A DNA stretch of 18,700 nt. Source: an uncultured bacterium (GTDB lineage Bacteria; Bacteroidota; Bacteroidia; Chitinophagales; CAIOSU01). The notes below the pieces were generated by a model that worked only from the letters and a program-made list of their open reading frames with translations, ran no database searches and was not told the DNA's origin. Positions 14,955 to 18,700 of this stretch are shown in pieces. The stretch is from NCBI GenBank assembly GCA_903861055.1, contig CAIOSU010000037.1:1-18700 (forward strand). Reading direction: 5' to 3'. The position numbers and the translations under genes are program-made. How positions within the stretch are numbered: position 1 is the first letter of the stretch; the number at the start of each line of letters is the position of its first letter.

Positions 14955-15134
14955 ATGGCAAAAGTTAAAATTACATTGGTAAAGAGCGGTATTGACCGCC
15001 CGAAAGATCAAAAAGCCACCATTGTGGCTTTAGGATTGAAGAAGTTAAATTCTACCGTAGAAGTTGAAAATACCCCGCAGATTGCTGGGATGATTAATAA
15101 GGTGAATCACCTGTTAAAAGTTGAGGAGATCTAA
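14955..15134 (+). CDS. rpmD: 50S ribosomal protein L30 (uL30)
   Basis: A short gene of 59 residues, starting MAKVKITLVKSGIDRPKDQK and ending NHLLKVEEI. The start KITLVKSxIxRPxxQKxT, the LGLKKLNSTVEVENTP block and the IxGMxxKVxHLL end are the complete bacterial L30 pattern. L30 is a small protein on the outer surface of the 50S subunit. It fits exactly between rpsE (4-base gap) and rplO (2-base gap), the standard spc order. Confidence 0.97.
   Translation: MAKVKITLVKSGIDRPKDQKATIVALGLKKLNSTVEVENTPQIAGMINKVNHLLKVEEI
15124..15129 (+). promoter_or_regulatory. Shine-Dalgarno-like GAGGAG before rplO
   Basis: GAGGAG lies inside the last codons of rpmD, 7 bases ahead of the rplO ATG at 15137. Most genes in this run lack such a site, as is usual for Bacteroidota. 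It could simply reflect the Glu-Glu codons of L30. Confidence 0.35.
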
Positions 15135-15136
15135 AA

Positions 15137-15583
15137 ATGGATTTGTCAAATTTAAAACCTGCAGAAGGTTCGATAAAAAGCCGTAAACGTATTGGCCGCG
15201 GACAAGGCTCTGGCCGCGGTGGTACTTCAACACGCGGTCACAAAGGTGCTAAGTCACGCTCAGGTTACAAAAGTAAACAAGGTTTTGAGGGCGGTCAAAT
15301 GCCTATCCAAAGGCGCTTACCTAAATTCGGTTTTACTAATATTAACCGTGTAGAATTTGTACCTTTGAACCTCGATAAGCTTGAATATTTTGCTGCCGAG
15401 TGGAACGTAACCAAAATTGACGTTGAATTACTTCGTGAAAAAGGTATTGTCAGCCGAAATGAAAAAGTTAAAGTTCTAGGTCGTGGTGAATTGAAAGCTA
15501 AACTAGAAATTGAAGTAAACGCAGCAAGCGACAAGGCTAAGGAAGCTATTGAAAAGGCTGGCGGAAGCGTAAAACTGGTATAA
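15137..15583 (+). CDS. rplO: 50S ribosomal protein L15 (uL15)
   Basis: L15 is a late-assembly 50S protein with a long basic N-terminal extension that threads through 23S rRNA. The 148 residues show that extension as RIGRGQGSGRGGTSTRGHKG (18-37) followed by GFEGGQMPIQRRLPKFGF (49-66), both diagnostic, and the C-terminal globular part ends in EKAGGSVKLV. It follows rpmD by 2 bases and precedes secY by 15. Confidence 0.98.
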   Translation: MDLSNLKPAEGSIKSRKRIGRGQGSGRGGTSTRGHKGAKSRSGYKSKQGFEGGQMPIQRRLPKFGFTNINRVEFVPLNLDKLEYFAAEWNVTKIDVELLREKGIVSRNEKVKVLGRGELKAKLEIEVNAASDKAKEAIEKAGGSVKLV

Positions 15584-15598
15584 GCACTAACAACTAGC

Positions 15599-16948
15599 AT
15601 GAAAGGCTTTATAGACACTATTAGAAACATTTGGCATATCGAGGACTTACGTGCTCGCATCCTTACTACTTTAGGTTTTATCCTAATTTATAGGGTGGGT
15701 TCGTATATAGCGCTACCGGGTATTAATCCTGGTGAGCTGGAGGCTTTGCAACAACAAGGCCAGCAAGGTATGATTGCCATTATTAATATTTTTGCAGGTG
15801 GTGCCTTTTCAAGGGCATCTATCTTTGCATTAGGTATAATGCCTTACATCTCGGCCTCTATAGTTATCCAACTTCTTACCCTTGCAGTTCCATATTTCCA
15901 GAAGTTGCAAAAGGAAGGTGAAAGCGGCCGTCGCCAAATCAACCAAATTACTAGGTTCCTAACCGTTATTATTACTTTGTTTCAATCGGCAGGTTATATT
16001 GCAAACCTATACTACACTAGCGGAAGCGCCATTGAGATATCACAAACACTATTTTACCTGTCATCAGCGGTATGCTTGACAGCGGGTACCATATTTGTAA
16101 TGTGGATGGGTGAAAGGATTACAGAGAAAGGTATTGGTAATGGTATATCATTGCTTATAATGATTGGTATAGTGGCCAACTTGCCGCTAGCGCTTGTAAA
16201 TGAATTGGCTAACCGTACTGAAGGTGGTCAAGGTGGTTTGATTCCGTTCGTTTTGGAACTTGCTGGCTTGGTTTTCGTGGTTATCGCAGTTATCTTATTA
16301 ATACAAGGTACTCGTCGCATACCAGTGCAATATGCAAAGAGAGTTGTTTGCAACCGTCAATATGGTGGTGTTCGTCAATACATTCCGTTAAAAATAAATG
16401 CAGCAGGCGTAATGCCAATCATTTTCGCGCAAGCATTGATGATGATACCAGCTACATTAGCACAGTTTGCAAACATAGATGCTGGTTCATGGTACAATGA
16501 TCCTACTTCGTTTTGGTACAGTACGCTTAATTTTTTGATGGTAGTATTGTTTACTTATTTCTACACGGCTCTCATCGTTAACCCGGTGCAGATGGCTGAT
16601 GAGATGAAGAAAAATGGTGGCTTCATACCGGGTATTAAACCAGGTAGAAAGACCGCTGAGTACATTGACACAATTATGTCGCGTATTACATTGCCGGGTG
16701 CTTTGTTTTTGGGTGCTGTTGCTATATTGCCAGGTATCGTAGCATCATTGTTCAAAATGAACATGCAGTTCGCTTACTTCTATGGAGGTACATCATTGCT
16801 TATCATGGTTGCGGTTATATTAGATACCCTACAACAAATAGAGAGCCACTTATTGATGCGCCATTATGATGGCTTGATGAAGAGTGGCCGCATAAAAGGA
16901 CGCGGTACAGCATCGGCTGCTACTGGCGTAAGTGTTCAACAAGGATGA
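15599..16948 (+). CDS. secY: Protein translocase subunit SecY
   Basis: SecY is the channel of the general secretion pathway, working with SecE/SecG and SecA and receiving ribosomes for co-translational insertion. The 449 residues are hydrophobic, with a pattern consistent with ten transmembrane helices. Diagnostic stretches are the TM1 region ILTTLGFILIYRVGSYIALPG (split 21-41), the TM2 segment FALGIMPYISASIVIQLLT (76-94), GERITEKGIGNGISLLIMIG (171-190), and the cytosolic loop with KPGRKTAEYID. The lateral gate and plug regions look normal. Its TGA overlaps the map ATG by 4 bases (ATGA, 16945-16948). Position at the end of the spc block is normal; adk, which follows secY in many bacteria, is absent. 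Confidence 0.98.
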   Translation: MKGFIDTIRNIWHIEDLRARILTTLGFILIYRVGSYIALPGINPGELEALQQQGQQGMIAIINIFAGGAFSRASIFALGIMPYISASIVIQLLTLAVPYFQKLQKEGESGRRQINQITRFLTVIITLFQSAGYIANLYYTSGSAIEISQTLFYLSSAVCLTAGTIFVMWMGERITEKGIGNGISLLIMIGIVANLPLALVNELANRTEGGQGGLIPFVLELAGLVFVVIAVILLIQGTRRIPVQYAKRVVCNRQYGGVRQYIPLKINAAGVMPIIFAQALMMIPATLAQFANIDAGSWYNDPTSFWYSTLNFLMVVLFTYFYTALIVNPVQMADEMKKNGGFIPGIKPGRKTAEYIDTIMSRITLPGALFLGAVAILPGIVASLFKMNMQFAYFYGGTSLLIMVAVILDTLQQIESHLLMRHYDGLMKSGRIKGRGTASAATGVSVQQG

Positions 16949-17769
16949 TCTATTATAAGTCACAAGAGGAGATAGAGAAGCTGAGGAAAAGCGCACTGTT
17001 GGTTTCCAGGACACTGGCAGAAGTAGCTAAATATATTAAACCTGGAGAAAGTTCTTTGACCTTAGACCGCATTGCGGAAGAATATATTAGAGATAATGGC
17101 GGCAGACCTGCGTTTAAAAATTACAAAGGTTTCCCCTTTTCTCTTTGCATTTCGATGAACGAAACGGTAGTACATGGTTTCCCCAGTACCCGCGAGTTGA
17201 CCGAAACCGATATTATCTCTGTTGATTGCGGTGTTGAAATAGACGGCTATTACGGAGACAGTGCTTATACTTTTGCTTTGGCGGGAATAAGTAGTGACAC
17301 TGAAAAATTGTTGCGCGCTACTAAAACTTCGCTGTATCTTGCGATAGAGCAGGCAGTAGCTGGCAATCGAGTAGGAGACATTGGTTTTGCGATACAAAAC
17401 TATGTAGAGCGTGGCCTTGGGCACGGGGTTGTTCGTGAGTTAGTTGGCCACGGAGTTGGTCGTAATTTGCACGAAGACCCAGAGGTGCCTAACTATGGTA
17501 AACGTGGCAGCGGATTGAAGTTGCAAGAAGGGTTGGTAATAGCGATAGAGCCGATGGTTAACTTAGGGGTTCGTGGGGTAGTGCAACTGAAAGATGGTTG
17601 GACGATAAACACAGCTGACAGAAAACCATCAGCACACTATGAGTTGATGTTGGCCGTAAAAAAAGGAAGGGCGGATGTGCTTAGCACATTTGATTACCTT
17701 GAGGCGGAAGAGGAGAAGAATGATAACTTAAGGAAAATTGAAGTAAACCAGGAATTGCTGGTAAGCTAA
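16945..17769 (+). CDS. map: Type I methionine aminopeptidase
   Basis: Removes the initiator methionine from nascent proteins when the second residue is small. The 274 residues match the pita-bread fold. All five metal ligands are present: D94 and D105 (in VDCGVEIDGYYGDS), H169 (VGHGVG), E202 (IEPMV) and E233 (HYELM). Catalytic His77 (VVHGFP) and H176 are also in place. It lacks an N-terminal zinc-finger extension, so it is the short type Ia form, with a roughly 20-residue Glu/Lys-rich tail at the C-terminus. The ATG overlaps the secY stop by 4 bases and infA follows after 1 base, so all three are probably translated from one message. Confidence 0.97.
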   Translation: MIYYKSQEEIEKLRKSALLVSRTLAEVAKYIKPGESSLTLDRIAEEYIRDNGGRPAFKNYKGFPFSLCISMNETVVHGFPSTRELTETDIISVDCGVEIDGYYGDSAYTFALAGISSDTEKLLRATKTSLYLAIEQAVAGNRVGDIGFAIQNYVERGLGHGVVRELVGHGVGRNLHEDPEVPNYGKRGSGLKLQEGLVIAIEPMVNLGVRGVVQLKDGWTINTADRKPSAHYELMLAVKKGRADVLSTFDYLEAEEEKNDNLRKIEVNQELLVS

Positions 17770-17770
17770 T

Positions 17771-17989
17771 ATGGCAAAACAGGACTTAATAAAATTGGAT
17801 GGTATCATCGTGGAAGCGCTCTCGAACGCAATGTTCAGGGTACGCTTAGAAAACGACCACGAAGTGATTTCCCATATTTCAGGTAAAATGCGGATGAATT
17901 ACATCAAAATTTTACCCGGAGATAAAGTGGCACTTGAGATGTCGCCATACGATTTGAGTAAAGGAAGAATAACTTACAGATATAAATAA
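17771..17989 (+). CDS. infA: Translation initiation factor IF-1
   Basis: IF-1 binds the 30S A site during initiation and supports IF-2 and IF-3. The 72 residues form a single OB (S1-like) domain: MAKQDLIKLDGIIVEALSNA at the start, then FRVRLENDHEVISHISGKMR and IKILPGDKVALEMSPYDLSK, ending GRITYRYK. Length is exactly that of the family. It lies 1 base after map and 19 bases before rpmJ. Confidence 0.98.
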   Translation: MAKQDLIKLDGIIVEALSNAMFRVRLENDHEVISHISGKMRMNYIKILPGDKVALEMSPYDLSKGRITYRYK

Positions 17990-17994
17990 CCAAT

Positions 17995-17999
17995 AGGAG
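17995..17999 (+). promoter_or_regulatory. Shine-Dalgarno-like AGGAG before rpmJ
   Basis: AGGAG in the 19-base infA-rpmJ spacer ends 9 bases before the rpmJ ATG at 18009, with a second weaker AAGG closer in. Unlike the rplO site this one lies outside any gene, so it is not explained by coding needs. Bacteroidota seldom use such sites. Confidence 0.45.
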
Positions 18000-18008
18000 C
18001 GTAAGGAA

Positions 18009-18125
18009 ATGAAAGTAAGAGCATCCATCAAAAAGCGTAGCGTCGACTGCAAAATTGTGCGTCGGAAAGGCAGGCTGTACATCATCAACAAGAAGAATCC
18101 GAAATTCAAACAACGTCAAGGTTAA
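18009..18125 (+). CDS. rpmJ: 50S ribosomal protein L36 (bL36), zinc-free form
   Basis: A very short gene of 38 residues, MKVRASIKKRSVDCKIVRRK to a KFKQRQG end, which matches bL36 from start to stop. L36 is the smallest 50S protein and helps fold the region below the L7/L12 stalk. Of the four zinc ligands of the E. coli form (C11, C14, C27, H33) only C14 remains; the others are Ser, Asn and Phe. This zinc-independent type is usual for Bacteroidota as far as I recall. Placement after infA and 5 bases before rpsM is the standard order. Confidence 0.97.
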   Translation: MKVRASIKKRSVDCKIVRRKGRLYIINKKNPKFKQRQG

Positions 18126-18130
18126 TAATT

Positions 18131-18508
18131 ATGGCAAGGATAGCTGGTATTGATCTACCAAGAGAGAAACGTGGCCTCATCGGCCTTACATACATTTACG
18201 GAGTAGGTCCTAAAATTTCGCAAGAGGTTTTGGAGCGTGCAGGTGTTGACCCTAATATCCGTATAAAGGACTGGGACGATGAGCAAGTCGCTGCAATCCG
18301 CCAACTGCTTCAAGATGAGTACAAAGTGGAAGGTGCGTTACGTTCAGAAGTACAATTGAACATTAAGCGCCTAATGGACATAGGCTCATACCGTGGCATC
18401 CGCCACCGTAAAGGTCTACCTGTTCGTGGACAGCAAACTCGTACCAATGCTCGTACTCGTAAGGGTAAGAAGAAAACGGTTGCTAACAAGAAGAAAGTAA
18501 CCAAGTAA
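18131..18508 (+). CDS. rpsM: 30S ribosomal protein S13 (uS13)
   Basis: S13 is in the 30S head, pairs with S19 and forms bridges to the 50S subunit, with its C-terminal tail touching P-site tRNA. The 125 residues begin MARIAGIDLPREKRGLIGLTYIYGVG and include SYRGIRHRKGLPVRGQ (86-101) followed by TNARTRKGKKK, then a Lys-rich tail. It is the first gene of the alpha block, 5 bases after rpmJ, so no separate promoter fits between them. Confidence 0.98.
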   Translation: MARIAGIDLPREKRGLIGLTYIYGVGPKISQEVLERAGVDPNIRIKDWDDEQVAAIRQLLQDEYKVEGALRSEVQLNIKRLMDIGSYRGIRHRKGLPVRGQQTRTNARTRKGKKKTVANKKKVTK

Positions 18509-18530
18509 TAGACCATAAGAAATCATAACA

Positions 18531-18700
18531 ATGGCAAAGACTAGTAATACTAAGGTTAAAAAGAGGGTAGTGAAGGTTGAACCTGAAGGTCAGGTGCACA
18601 TCCAGGCTACGTTCAACAACATTATCATTTCGATAACCAACAAACAAGGCCAAGTGATTTCTTGGGGTTCTGCTGGTAAGGCTGGTTTCCGTGGTTCTAA
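18531..18700 (+). CDS. rpsK: 30S ribosomal protein S11 (uS11), 3' end cut by window edge
   Basis: S11 is a platform protein that contacts the mRNA near the E site. Only 56 full codons are inside the window, from MAKTSNTKVKKRVVKVEPEG to GKAGFRGS. The blocks HIQATFNNIIISITN and the SWGSAGKAGFRGS stretch are diagnostic. The start lies 22 bases after rpsM, as in the alpha operon, where rpsD, rpoA and rplQ usually follow. The remainder is beyond the right edge, so nothing can be said about the C-terminus. Confidence 0.96.
   Translation, partial: MAKTSNTKVKKRVVKVEPEGQVHIQATFNNIIISITNKQGQVISWGSAGKAGFRGS

Noticed and set aside
1..18700. tRNA, rRNA, CRISPR, insertion sequence, phage or defence genes
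   Set aside because: I found no cloverleaf, rRNA-like block, spaced direct repeats, transposase or integrase motif on either strand.

Overview
The window comes from a member of the Bacteroidota. The evidence is a GWxTD-domain protein (a family found almost only in that phylum), a promoter of the Bacteroidota TTTG / TAnnTTTG type ahead of rpsL, the gene order fusA-rpsJ without tuf and secY-map-infA without adk, and zinc-free forms of S14 and L36 of the kind common in this phylum. Class or genus cannot be fixed from the sequence alone.

Layout. Bases 1-1771 hold two plus-strand genes in a row: the 3' part of a GWxTD-domain protein and a complete LpxL/HtrB-like lipid acyltransferase. A minus-strand gene (1844-2884) encodes a YfeH-type sodium/bile-acid-symporter-like membrane protein and converges on them. 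An AT-rich repeat-like stretch with a 16-bp tandem period lies at the convergence point and supplies the last codons of the transporter. A divergent gap of 319 bases (2885-3203) follows, holding a well-matched Bacteroidota promoter and one perfect DnaA-box 9-mer.

From 3204 to the right edge everything is one co-directional run of 30 translation and secretion genes, equivalent to the E. coli str, S10, spc and alpha operons joined end to end: rpsL-rpsG-fusA, rpsJ-rplC-rplD-rplW-rplB-rpsS-rplV-rpsC-rplP-rpmC-rpsQ, rplN-rplX-rplE-rpsN-rpsH-rplF-rplR-rpsE-rpmD-rplO-secY-map-infA-rpmJ, and rpsM-rpsK (cut by the edge). Gaps are mostly under 30 bases and several genes overlap or nearly touch. I see no internal terminator or convincing internal promoter, so much of the run may be one transcript from the promoter at 3145-3176. 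The products make both ribosomal subunits, drive initiation (IF-1) and translocation (EF-G), insert nascent chains in the membrane (SecY) and trim the initiator methionine (Map).

This is mainly a conserved housekeeping region. I found no tRNA, rRNA, CRISPR array, insertion sequence, phage gene or defence system, and nothing I would call a new biological system. The points most worth a second look are the Arg/Gly-rich tail on S3, the repeat that forms the 3' end of the transporter gene, the lone DnaA box, and Shine-Dalgarno-like sites before a few genes.
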